From assembly GCF_932526225.1 (NCBI RefSeq), contig NC_064044.1, positions 15,439,453-15,503,452 of the forward strand: a stretch of 64,000 bases of DNA. Reading direction: 5' to 3'. Shown one piece after another: positions 23,925 through 34,669 of the stretch (the stretch's first letter is position 1; the number at the start of each line of letters is the position of its first letter). The translations under genes and the position numbers were made by a program. The DNA is from Nematostella vectensis. Lineage: Eukaryota; Cnidaria; Anthozoa; Actiniaria; Edwardsiidae. The notes beneath the pieces are model-generated. The model saw nothing but the letters and a program-made list of their open reading frames with translations. It did not search any database and had not been told where the DNA came from.

Positions 23925-24190
23925 AGCCTGTTGATGATCTGGTACCTCTTCACCCAAATCTAGAACAGCAGCATCTTGCATCAGAACCTCGGCCTCCATT
24001 TTGCCGTTCTTGTTCTCTACTCGCTTCTGGATGTGGTTCTGTGAGGTCTTACTGATAGTCACAGGCAACAGAAGTTCCAGTAACCGTTTAACACAATGCA
24101 TATTCAACATGTCATGAAGGCCCAGGTGCAATTGTTGATGTAGGCACCATAGCTGGTGGCTTGCCAAGAGCAAATTTCTGATCATAATAA
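23925..24190 (-). CDS. Possible exon, unknown protein
   Basis: A minus-strand frame (LNMHCVKRLLELLLPVTISK...MEAEVLMQDAAVLDLGEE) looks protein-like and ends at a good donor (CAGGCTG|GTAAGAAC). The start is unclear because the coding-like signal changes frame near 24115. No domain is recognised. Confidence 0.25.
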
Positions 24191-24933
24191 AGTTAATTAT
24201 GATGACAGCCCATGAACTTCTTAAAAATGAATGTTATTCATGTGATTTCATGGGTGCTAGTAGCCCTGGGGATGACTTGGTGCAGCGCACATGTAGCTTA
24301 TAACTGCCAGATTGACTAGTTGACCTTGGATTTAAACTTTTTCCCTCAGTCTCGCCTGTTCTGTTTTTCTATTTGCTTTTTCTGCTCTACTTCTGATGAC
24401 CAGAAGTTTAATATGTGCATTTTAAAAAAAACGTGCACTTTCAAAGCTGATAATAGAGCACACTTGCCACAAAATGGATTATTTTTTATTTAATCACTTT
24501 CACAATATATCTATAAATAAAGCTAATATAGGTATGTATAAATCTATATATTTTTCAACCTTTTAAGTCTTTAAATTATTATAAAAATTAAAAAAAAAAT
24601 AGAAATAAATTTTAAGCCAAGTAGTATACAAGGTGGGGTCGCACAATAGAGCGAGGCTCCAAATTAACCCTCCAATGTTCGCCATTCTGCCACTTGATTT
24701 CTACATGTAGACACTTTTGTTCTGACGTCTCAACAACAACAACATTTTTATTATTTTTTGCATTTCTTTGTCATCGTATTGAAAAAAAAAACATCATAAG
24801 GGGTTTCTTAATCATGTTCCTTTTTGTATTATTTTTTTGCATTTCCATGTCATCGTGTCGTGTGTGTATCGTGGTATGAGAAGCATTCGGGGTCTGACTT
24901 TATCATATGTGGGTGGCTCCTAAAGGAGCCATT

Positions 24934-25065
24934 TAGATAAGAGCGCTTCTTTTTCCTGTTTGCAATGATGTTTTATTACATGAACGAACGGAATGATAAA
25001 GAACTACAATGAGTTCTGACCGGGCTAGTCCCAGTCCTTCCACAGGGACTCCAAACAATGCTCTA
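24934..25065 (+). repeat. 132-bp direct repeat, left copy
   Basis: Runs from tagataagagcgcttctttt to caatgctcta and is identical to 25506-25637. On the minus strand it contains AATAAA, as an LTR would. It could be one LTR of a small terminal-repeat element (TRIM), but its ends are not TG...CA. Confidence 0.85.
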
Positions 25066-25165
25066 TCTCCCCCCAAGTATTTAGTGTTCCTGCATGGTGG
25101 GGATGATAAATACTGATATATAACATAACAATATAACAATGTGTCCTTTTGACTAATGTTTGTGT

Positions 25166-25505
25166 TCATTGTTCAAGTAGTCCTTTCTTGTTGTAGTCCT
25201 GTAGCCTCCTCAGGGCTAAGGGTATCTTCTTCTCGAGTGGGGGGTTGGATGGTGGTTTGGCTGGGCTTACTGGTTCGGATGCTTCCGCTGATCCTGGCTC
25301 AGTTTCTGGTGGTCTGGTTGGTGTATCACTGCCTGTTGTCCCAGTTCCTGGCCCAGTGTCTCTCGTGAGCGGGGGGCTAGGTCGTGTGGGTGTTTCGACG
25401 GAAATTCCAGTGGGGCTTGTTGTTGCTGTGCCTTTTGGGAGTTTGGTTAGGCTTTCTTTCGGTCTTGCATGAGTTGTCGGGTGTGTCCATTGTAGTTCTT
25501 TATCA
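25166..25505 (-). CDS. Pro/Thr-rich frame between the 132-bp repeats
   Basis: The minus-strand frame continues out of the right direct repeat and encodes about 110 residues rich in Pro, Thr, Ser and Gly (TKLPKGTATTSPTGISVETP, then PSPPLTRDTGPGTGTTGSD). It ends LALRRLQDYNKKGLLEQ and a stop. The composition resembles a disordered linker, such as the end of a retroelement Gag, but no domain supports that. Confidence 0.4.
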
Positions 25506-25637
25506 TAGATAAGAGCGCTTCTTTTTCCTGTTTGCAATGATGTTTTATTACATGAACGAACGGAATGATAAAGAACTACAATGAGTTCTGACCGGGCTAG
25601 TCCCAGTCCTTCCACAGGGACTCCAAACAATGCTCTA
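25506..25637 (+). repeat. 132-bp direct repeat, right copy
   Basis: Identical to the left copy at 24934-25065, with starts 572 bp apart. An 18-bp inverted repeat straddles its left edge: attgtagttctttatcat (25489-25506) and atgataaagaactacaat (25565-25582). That could form a hairpin with a loop of about 58 bases. Confidence 0.85.
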
Positions 25638-25726
25638 CCGTTTTTTAGCTTACAAGCTACATGGCGTGCACCTTTTAGCTAGGTGCACCTTGGTCAGGAG
25701 ATGGACCTGTTTCAGTAGCGGCTGAT

Positions 25727-26375
25727 TCACACTTTGTACAGTTCCTTGACATCTGACAGAAACTCCTGAAATAAGTCCTTGTTCATGTATCTCCACATGA
25801 ACTCTGCCAGGTACAAGGAGAACGTATACTTCCTTACTCCGAAGGGTAGAAAACTGGCCTTGGCTTTTCACTGCTCGGTTCATTTTTGCCACCTCGCACG
25901 TCTCGCGGCAAAAGCTAGTTCATGCCATATCTGGTCTTTGTCTTGGGACCACCAGTACGTGAAATTTAGAATTTCTTCCAACGTCAGATTGCTGGTTGCG
26001 AACCAGCTGCCAGCCCTCAATGATTTCTTTGCCTTATTCCTTTTGCTGTCCACTTGGCGCCTGCATTCCCATTTGACACCATCGCATCTGTCATTGCATG
26101 CAATGAGCCGCATATAAGATTGGCATTTAGGGTATTTGCAAGAAGTCCTTCTTCCTGGAGCCAGTTGATCAGCACGTCTTTGCTCCATGTCAGCACCATT
26201 AGATCGTGGTATCTCCATGGCCGGTCACTCTTATCGTGTCCATAGCTGCCTCCTGTCGAAGCACACTGTTGAAACCTCTCACTTGTCTGGCTCTGGCAAG
26301 GTTTGACAGGCAGCTGTTCTTTTCAAGGTCTTTTTGCTTCCTATTGATACTTGAATTGCTTTTTCAGCCATAATT
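25727..26375 (-). pseudogene. Second ISXO2-like transposase, internally deleted
   Basis: On the minus strand the N-terminal part is split over two frames. First comes DRPWRYHDLMVLTWSKDVLI and EEGLLANTL, then, after a frameshift near 26115, KYPKCQSYMRL, CDGVKWECRR and LRAGSWFATSNLTLEEIL (zinc-ribbon region). The next recognisable piece is already the C-terminus (FLPFGVRKYTFSLYLAEFMW ... DVKELYKV, stop at 25727). The catalytic centre, roughly 170 residues, is deleted between them near 25870. A possible start ATG lies at about 26370. It cannot encode an active enzyme. It is a different copy from the one at 21139-22955. Confidence 0.8.
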
Positions 26376-26379
26376 AAAA

Positions 26380-27009
26380 TGACTAAACTCGAAAAGATAA
26401 AACGTTATATTGTATACAAGCGATAGCACTGATATCAAAATACAGAACCATGAGTTTGGCTGCACAATAACAAACAATGCGGACAGCTTAGGAAAATGCT
26501 TAAAGCTCATAAGATCAGAAAATGCTATGTAATTCTACAGCAACGTTGTGCAGCCAGCCAATAGCAGTGACAGGATTTCGATCCGGGGCAGGCTGATATA
26601 AAAGACATAATTTTTGATATGCTACCACAAAGAAACAGTATTCAGGCTTACTTTCATAACGATGGAAGTCATTCATTACTTCGATGCAATTTGAACAAGC
26701 TCTCGCGCGTGGATTGTCCGAAGATGTGACGAATAACGCTCGTATCTTCGGCTTTGATGCGAGCTTTACAGTTCAATATATCTTACCATGAGGAAGATTT
26801 TAAGGACTGGTGTCTGGATTGTTATTGTCATGCCATTGTCTACAAACTATTTCGTCTAGGTGCCGTGCAAATCAGCTTTTTCTTTACTTTTCACCTTTCT
26901 TTTTACCCTGGCCAATGGAGTGTCTATCACTGGGTCAAAAAATAGTCTTTATGAACTATTTCTTGGTGACTCGAAATTTTTAGTGCATGTGTAACTTTCG
27001 CTATGCAAG
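26380..27009. other. Spacer without recognisable features
   Basis: A short plus-strand open frame at 26754-26945 shows no domain or splice context. I see nothing else. Confidence 0.4.
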
Positions 27010-27709
27010 CTAGTCATCCAAGATAAAAACACTAACTTGGAAACAAGAGGGCGCGATGATCGCCTTAATGACCTCTCTGGTTAACTTGGTTCTCAGCACT
27101 AGGGTTTTTATTCTCCCTTCGAGGATGAGGTTCTTCTGCTCCTTTTTTCTTGGAACCGACAACTTGTCCCTGTGCTTGCTCATCAGATTAAAATGAATTG
27201 GCGGTCTTTTCGAACTTTGTCTTTTGTCATTTTTTTTTAGAAACCATATGCCTTCGCTCGGACCGGGAGGAACTCTTGCTATCTTCGCTATTGGACATTG
27301 TTTTGGTGGTGTTACACCTGGACGGAGTGAAGGGAACATTAGCTTTGAGGGAGCGCAAGTTGGTATCGAACTCAGCAATGTTTCTCTTTTGTTGCTTGAC
27401 CATAAGTTTGAGAAATTTCGGTTCTGCTTTGCGGCAGATCCTGCTCATCACGGCCTGGAAGGCTCTGCTCGGTCTGTACTGGAGGCCCCTTGGACACGTC
27501 GATTTTACGATGTACTCGCAGAGTTTTGCAGCTGAATGGGAGGTTTTGGCCTTGCAGGATTCCACAAAAGCGATCCCGTTGCGCTGGATCTTGTATTCCC
27601 TTGTTTTGAGTCTCTTTTTAGTTGGCTCTCCTTTGACTGTGTGGTCGTTGGAGTGAAGCCGGTTTTGCGGAGACTTTACTGGTGTCAGCATGAAAAAGGC
27701 CTCACGCAT
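27010..27709 (-). CDS. Hypothetical basic protein, possibly frameshifted
   Basis: The minus-strand frame 27709-27227 encodes 160 residues, Lys/Arg/Ser-rich and protein-like (for example YKIQRNGIAFVESCKAKTSH and MSRICRKAEPKFLKLMVKQQ). It ends just after a run of nine A bases. Another frame takes over at that run and continues with similar basic character (KKNDKRQSSKRPPIHFNLMS...) to a stop at 27010. A slip in the A run would join them into a protein of about 230 residues. I do not recognise the family. It may belong to a transposon, given its neighbours. Confidence 0.45.
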
Positions 27710-27719
27710 CTCGGCTAGT

Positions 27720-28978
27720 ATGCCTGCCTAAAGTTTGTTCTCGCATGACAAATTGACGGCCTTTTTAGTGTTCACAAGGCCGGTTTCGTACCTTCTACAG
27801 GTGTGTTTACTGTTTATTGGCTAATGAGGACTTATTGAAAGTATGCGATTAGCGAATTTTGACAGATTTTGACGTTTGATTTGAAAAGTAGTTTCCATTT
27901 TCTAGAATGCTACAGTCAAAACTGACAGAATCTGGATGTGTTCTCTGGCCAATCTGGATGAAGTTATTTTACACTCCCATCCAAAATGGGGTAAATGATT
28001 TTACTTGGCCTCGGTGAGCAGGTTTTTTTTTTAAACTTTTAACCTTTTTTCAAAACAGAAATTCCACCTTGCAGTGTGCACAATGTCGAGAAAGCTATGC
28101 ATGAACTCAATTTCGTTCACCTTCGCCTTTTTCACGATCACATTTTAATGAAATCTACTAATTGGATTATCAGTTTGAACCTCTAAAATTCGACATATTA
28201 TCTGCCATATTAAAAAAATTGGCGGCAAATTATTTGAGGCTCGCAGGCACTCAAAATAGCCACCCTTATTTCCTGTAGCGTCTTTAGATCCCGAAATAGG
28301 GTATTAATAATCTTCACAGGGACATTAGTTGTTGAGGATATGCTTATCTTAGCCGTTTCCCCCACATATGTACTACTTATTACTCGACACCTTAATTTTA
28401 CCACTAGGGAAGAAATTTGTACTATCAGTGGGACTTTACCCAGTTCTCCATATATAGTTAAACTTGTAGTTTAAGAGGGGACTCCTAGTATACGTTTAAA
28501 AAACTTCAGTTTTAGTTTCTCCAAACTTTCGTTTGACGAAGCCCTTCCTAGGAGGCATATAGCTCAAATTTCACAACGAATCAATGCAAAAGGCCCAAAT
28601 AGTGGTGATAGTGAACTAGAAGAATAAATATTATTCATCAGTGTTTATTAACGGTTTGAAATACCGATTAATAATTAATTAATAATAAATAAATAATTAA
28701 CAAATAATTAATTAATAAATAATAATAGATAATAATAAATTATAAATAAATAGTTTATTTCTGTTTTTTTTTTCGATAATGTTATTATCTTGCAGTAGAC
28801 ATATATTATTAGTGACACTGTTTCGATTACAACAATATATGACACCTGTGACGTCATTGATTGACATGGTACCTTTAATATAACATAATTTTGAAATGGA
28901 CTCCTAATTAAAGTAATTGGATCCGCCATCTTGGATTTAATGTAGTAGGCAGTCTTCGGACAGTCAGTGTCCATGACA
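27720..28978. other. Noncoding stretch with AT-rich low complexity
   Basis: No gene is supported. At 28660-28760 there is a low-complexity tract of taataa/attaat type that could be the tail of the LINE fragment next to it. Confidence 0.45.
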
Positions 28979-29515
28979 TCAGCGCGATGAACGTTGGCAT
29001 TTCTTTCCATGACTAAAAAGCCCGATGCGCGAAGCACATGTGCGACCACATGAACGACAAACGAGGACAGACGTCTGAGATGGGTTTGATCCAGTTCGAA
29101 TTTCGGATGCCTTTCTCCTCTGCCTTCTCTCTTCGGCCTCTCTTTTCAGCTCTAACTCCCCTGAGTTGAGTGCGGCAGCACATTCAGACCTCCATCTGCT
29201 GCGATCCTCGGCAAGCTTCTCCCAGTTGTCCACGTCGAGGCCGATTGCGAGCATATCACGCTTGCATGAGTCCTTGAAGCGGAGCTTCGGGCGTCCTACA
29301 GGTCTTGATCCGTGTGCAAGTTCGCCGTAAAGAAGATCTTTGGGAATACGGCCATTTTCCATTCGACAAACGTGGCCTAGCCACCTCAACCTGCGTTGAC
29401 GAAGTAGGGTAAAAAGCGTCGGTAAACCTGATCTTTCGAGGACCTCGTTATTCGTAACTTTATCCGACCAATGGATACCGAGGATGCGGCGAAGACATCG
29501 CATATGGAAGGTATT
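28979..29515 (-). pseudogene. LINE reverse transcriptase C-terminal fragment
   Basis: The minus-strand frame encodes the C-terminal region typical of many invertebrate endonuclease-RT elements: MRCLRRILGIHWSDKVTNNE, then LRQRRLRWLGHVCRM, YGELAHGSRPVGRPKLRFKD and RDMLAIGLDVDNWEKLAEDR. A Cys/His finger (CRSCG...HGKKC) precedes the stop. The RT catalytic region is absent through 5' truncation at about 29515. Only the tail of the gene is present. Confidence 0.85.
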
Positions 29516-30206
29516 TAATCGCTTCTCCTGCCGTTATTTATTTTATTGAATTTAAACTAAAATGTGGCAAAATCTGAAGCTTTCTGACAATATTTAAACT
29601 TTGTTTCAAGTTGTATGTTTTTTTTGCTATTTCTACAAGCACTATTTCAAGTTTTTTCAAAACTTGGTATAAAACGTTATATGACATGGTTTTACGTTAG
29701 CACGTCGTATTAATTGTTGATCTTAACGACTTAAAGTGTTTTGCCTAAGTTTTATTAAACCTTTGTCTCAAAACTTGGTTGCTATGGTTACCAGGGTACA
29801 CATCAAAATTTTACACCAAACTGCTTCCAGATAAATTTTAGGAAAAGTAGTTAAATTTCAATCCTCTAGCTGAACTAAAATTATAACAGTTCAAAGGTGC
29901 TGGGGGCCTCAAACCCCCCCCCCCCCCCCCCCCGGTCTGAAAAGGGTCAAAATGTAATCTCAGTTAATACACTGTATAATAATGTTCCAAAGTTTCTTTT
30001 ATATTTACTGGAAAAGCTTTTTATTATTTACAATCCTTCCATTGTAAGCCGTATATCACAGAGTCTATGATTATGCTTTGATTTATTTACTTGGATTGTT
30101 GCTCACTGTTATATTTATGCAGGTTAATGCTGGTATAAGTAATTTTTTTTAAGTTCAATGTCGTAGAAAGGTCTTGAATTTTGACCTTGATCTCTCGATT
30201 TAAGTG
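29516..30206. other. AT-rich spacer with a poly-C tract
   Basis: No gene. At 29914-29933 there are 20 consecutive C bases, an unusual homopolymer for this AT-rich region and likely variable in length. Confidence 0.6.
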
Positions 30207-30575
30207 GTGCCTTCTGTTTAAATATACACTAATATATATTGCAGAATAAATATATCTCTCTAGTTGTATAGCCTTTATAAATAGACACTGATGCATCTAT
30301 TACAAAAATCAATTTAAAGTGTCTATTCTGTCAATTCTGTATAAATATATGTACATTTTAGGAATCTATTTACACTCGACTACTTTGTGTATTCTCTCTA
30401 TCAAAGTGTGCCTTCCTTTATCTTACTATTGAACAACAAGCCATGATTAGCTTTTCCTCATTTTCAAAGTATGCCCTTTGACTATTATGCCTAGTTCTCA
30501 AATGTTTTTTCGTATGTTTTTGTTTTTTTCTACAATTTTTTTTATAAATTGGATTGATTTTCAATATATATTAGT
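30207..30575. repeat. Unclassified dispersed repeat, copy 2
   Basis: Aligns from end to end with 22956-23325: same start (ccttctgt), same interior blocks (aaaatcaatttaaagtgtct, ccatgattagcttttcctca), same end (gattgattttcaatatata). Same orientation as copy 1. Confidence 0.82.
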
Positions 30576-30633
30576 GATAGGTCAAACCACTGAATGGTGT
30601 CAATGACTGGACTGGAAACAATGCAATGATTGT

Positions 30634-30985
30634 TACGATATAAAACAATCATTTTTTTTTCAGTGGACGCAGTGCCATTTGGGTGTGTAGGAAGACTGAG
30701 TATTTTTGCACAGCCTCTGTGCTGCCATTGCTGCACGTCAAACAAGGTCGAACACAAACCATTTGGGACTGTTTTCCTATTAGGTTGCACAGATTCTTGG
30801 ATGTTTTGTAACGATATAAAACAATCAGTTTTAACAATGGACGCAGCGCTAGTTGGAAGTGTAGTCAGAGAGACTGAGTATTTTTGCGCAGCCTCTGTGC
30901 TGCCATTGCTGGCACTTCGAACACAAAACCATATTGGACTGTGTTTTCCTATTACACAGATTCTTGGATGTTTTGATTCCTGAAA
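30634..30985. repeat. Tandem duplication, 176-bp unit
   Basis: The segment acgatataaaacaatca...actgagtatttttgc...cctctgtgctgccattgctg...cacagattcttggatgttttg occurs twice in tandem with moderate divergence. Confidence 0.88.
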
Positions 30986-32290
30986 AAAAAAATATGAAGA
31001 GTATTTAGTGATAATTCACAAAAATAATAAAAAAAATTCAACCTGTATAGATAACTGATATCAAGTTGCCCAAAAAAAACAACGGAATGACATTTCAGTT
31101 TTATTTTAAAATTTGCGTAAAAGGCAAGGAGATATTTACAAACGTCATTTATGGGCCGAGTGTACTTCTTATTCAATTATGACCCATCAATATCGGCCCG
31201 TAATTTCCTGAGAAACTGTTTTCGAGCTATCTGCTGGAAAAAGGAACAGATAAAATTTTCACAGCAACTTTTCAAATTGATATTTTTGGCATCAGAACAC
31301 ATATAAACTACGGAATATGACGTTTAGCAGAGAGGAGTCTCGTTTTGTGCTCGTAAATATGAGGATATTAATTGGACCACAAAAAACAAATTGTGCTTAT
31401 CAAGACTAACGCACGGTACTGGGGCATTTCAGTGGAATCAGTTTGGCGCTGCCCGCTCGCAGTTTTCCGCAGTTAGTTTCCACATAGTTTACATGTGTCT
31501 TCCAAACGCCCACGAAACACCCATCTGGGTATATGAAGAGTGAGTAAAATCCCACTCGCATACTATTACAAATCCTGCATTATGATTGGTTCGGGCGATA
31601 GAAAGTGAGTAGCGAAATTGCTGACATAAAACAGCCCAAGCCCATGAAAATAAATACGTTTTGATGACAAATCGATGTAAGTATGCGAGTGTGACATTCC
31701 TTTCGCAAGCCGCACATCATGACACATGACAAATGCCCCTGGGTCTCCGAGGATGGTCTTGAATGGCTTGTCAAGGCTCGACCCTGGGTCCCCAACTCCG
31801 TATAAACCGGAAAATTGATATCATATTACTTTCTGCTGCCTGATTTTGCTTATATATTTTTTTTGATAAGTTCTCTGCCATAATTGCGCTGGGATATTTT
31901 TGTACTAGGAGTAACCAATGGTTATGCAATGCAGGCTCCGAAACAGGCATATCGTATCTACTCTAGTAAGCGGCGCCACGCTTATGTAATTGTATTGTGT
32001 GGTGCGACGGTTATTCGAGGGCGGTGCTTAATGAAGTCTCATTTGACATTGCTAAACTAAGTTTTTAGCTTTCATAACAAAGCAACAGCCTGGAGCTGCA
32101 TCGCTTATTGGAGCGTGGCGCTTACTCGATTAAATACAATATGTATTTCAATTTTTGTGAAATGTAATCAGTAAATGAGCAGCATATAAGTAAAACATTT
32201 TTGTAAGAATAACACAACATTTTATTAACTAGTTTATATGTAACGCAACATGTTTTTGTATCAAGTTTTTCAAGTTCACACAAAGGCTCC
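30986..32290. other. Spacer; its right end is an RPA gene remnant
   Basis: Most of this is noncoding. Close to the piggyBac end (about 32200-32294, minus strand) the sequence encodes KEPLCELEKL. This is a diverged duplicate of the end of the RPA-like gene at 34670-35856 (KEALCELEGI) and marks the duplicated target segment. Confidence 0.5.
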
Positions 32291-32294
32291 TTAA

Positions 32295-34621
32295 CCCTTT
32301 ATAGACCAGACTCCAAATCCCAAGGGTGGTCCCTATGACCAGTGCTAATTGGGGATTGCCAGGGGATCCATGCCTTCTAATTTTCTTTTCTTTATATCTC
32401 TTTCAATATACCACCAAAGTGAACACAAAAAAATTCAGTGACTCACATATGTTTATTCTTTCACTTACAGCAAATATTAGTGGGAAAAGTCCACTTCATG
32501 AGCTATGAAAAATATTTGAAGAATAAAGAGTTCATTGAAAAGTTTGATAATACTACAATTGTTGTTGTATACTATAACAATTTGTCAAACACACTACATT
32601 TTCAAACCTCATAATATAAAACATGTATCCTTACAATGTTGTTCAATTGGTTCAACTAGAAATCAAGAGTGTAACTTCACAGAAATAAGTCAATTTCCAG
32701 GGTTTAGTGTTCATGGGAAGATTCAAATTTCGCGCCGCCATTGTGGTACGCTCCGATTCGCTCAACTGACTTCAAATGAAATGGCTCGAAACAGCCAACA
32801 CAAAGCGTGACATTGCATAAAACACATCCCCAGGTTGATCGCTTTCTTTCCGATTCAGCAGCACAGTGCACACATCTGTTTATTGGCACTTTTACTGGGA
32901 AATGTGACTTTCCGTCAACCACCTCAATCTCTGTAGAAGCACGTTTGCGCTTTCTCGACGAGTTTCCGCCGATCAACCCCTCGATAAGTTCTAGCCGATA
33001 GTCCAGCTGCGTTATCTTCTTGTGGTTTGGGGACAAATTCCGTAGAACATGCGAATTTACCACCGCAGTCTCGAATAGAAATATAAATAAATAGCGATAC
33101 CACTGGCGAGATTTGATAGTCCACGCCGCCCATGTGCTTGTTGTAGGTGACAACACACGGCGGCGCGGACACTTTCTCTAATGTGCCATCCTTCCCTTTC
33201 CTGTTTACAGTCTCTTGGCCTTCTGGCTGGCTTCCACTGCTTAAGAAAAAAACGTTTTTTTTGTCTTTCCATGCTGTGGCGTGGATCCCCTGCCTTTGCA
33301 TTACATAGGCATCACCACGATTTGTGAGTTTGGCGGACTTGACTTCAGCCGGAAACTCTTTCCTGTTTGTTCTTGTCGTTGCAGTGGCGTAAATACCATC
33401 ATTCTTAAGCTTTTTTAAAAGATCAAAGCTTGAAAAAAAATTATCCATAAATAAATGATAGTGTCCTCCGACTAAATCTCTGGATAAGTCAGTAACGACT
33501 CTGGCTCCAAGGCCGGTTTCAGCTGTGTTTTGCTTCGGGCGTCCGGTGTAGACTTGAAACACCGACACATAATGTGTGTGTGAGTCAGCCGGAGCCAAAC
33601 TTTTATGCCTCTTTTCGCTGGCTTCAGAGGCATGTACTGTTTGAATCCAAGTCTTCCCTTGTATTTGATCAATCCCTCATCGATTGCGTTTTCCCGATTG
33701 GGCTTGTAGGCTTCGAGAAATGTCTCAGACAATCGTTTGATGAGCGGGCGAACATGAAACAACTTATCGTGTTCTTCGTGACCACGCGGTTTGGCCTTCT
33801 CAGCATCGTTGAAATGAAGATACTGGTTTATCTTCACGTACTTGTTCTTTGACATTGCATCCTTGATGCTTTTCACCCCTAGAAACGGGCTTGTGGCCCA
33901 GTAATCACGCTCTGACGGTACAGACTTGATTCCTTGTAGCAGTCTTATCGCGAGATATATCTTGATGTCGCTCGCGTTCACGGGTTCCCAATACGTTGGA
34001 TCAGCATCCTTTTGCCTGGCATTTCTGTTTGTTTCTTCCACAATCAGGTCGATTAAATCAGGGGGAAAGAGCTGTTCAAGGAAATCGGTGGCATTCGCTT
34101 CAGCTGGAAGAATATTTGTAGGACCGACTACACGATCAAAAGGAGCGAGTTCAACTTCATGTAGTTCCCGACTCCACTCATCACTTTCTCCTTCGTCTCC
34201 GCTCTCCAACTCTTCTTTCTCACTCGACTCTTCTCCAAACGATAAATCACTCTCTCTCCACTAGCCTGCCCATCATCTTCTGCCACTCTCCTGCCAATAT
34301 CTTTGGCTGTGAAACCGTAAAACTCTTCATCATCGCTGTCGTTATCGAATATGTTTGCGCACGCTGCCATGTTGTTATAATCTCGCTCTATCTCGCACTT
34401 CAAAAATTCGTATAAAATCGCATACACAACGTGAGCACATGGTCTAATGCCCAAGGGACCCTTGATCTTTATTCTGATTGGTGGGACTATCAAACAAAAT
34501 AAAAGCGATTGTTTTACCGACCAATAGCAGGCTACAAAGTTGTTGTATTGCTTTGGCCACTTCAGTGGCCTATGGCCGCTTGTTAGGAGAGCCACTTGAG
34601 TGGCCTATGGTCTATAAAGGG
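32295..34621 (-). mobile_element. Complete piggyBac transposon
   Basis: The ends are perfect 14-bp terminal inverted repeats: CCCTTTATAGACCA at 32295-32308 and its reverse complement at 34608-34621. Each is flanked outside by the tetranucleotide TTAA (32291-32294, 34622-34625), the piggyBac target. Total 2,327 bp, with a single transposase gene on the minus strand. A near-identical unoccupied site lies just to the right at about 34726-34765. Confidence 0.95.
32704..34370 (-). pseudogene. piggyBac transposase, frameshifted
   Basis: Starts at the ATG at 34370 (MAACANIFDNDSDDEEFYGF). Three frames together cover the DDE_Tnp_1_7 (piggyBac) fold in order: FDRVVGPTNILP, the NASDIKIYLAIRLLQGIK segment with SERDYWATSPFLG, KPNRENAIDEGLIKYKGRLG (first catalytic Asp), then HLFMDNFFSSFDLL (second Asp), CVVTYNKHMGGVDY (third Asp) and a C-terminal Cys-rich finger (CVHCAAE, CVLCNVTLCVGC). 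Breaks occur in a GA run near 34250, near 33590 and near 33110. All catalytic Asp positions remain, so inactivation is by frameshift only and looks recent. Confidence 0.88.
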
Positions 34622-34669
34622 TTAATAGTTTGGGTGTGATCTCTCGTTCCATTGTTCTCTTGACATATT

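Noticed and set aside
25156-25472. Plus-strand Val/Gly/Leu-rich frames opposite the proline-rich frame
   Set aside because: They are the reverse complement of Pro/Thr-rich codons and have no supporting signal.
27198-27718. Plus-strand frames of 60-152 codons opposite the basic hypothetical protein
   Set aside because: The minus-strand frame has the more protein-like composition. The plus-strand frames look like antisense shadows.
31900-32140. Cluster of ggcgc...cttactcg motifs as a possible minisatellite
   Set aside because: Copies are too few and too diverged to define a unit.
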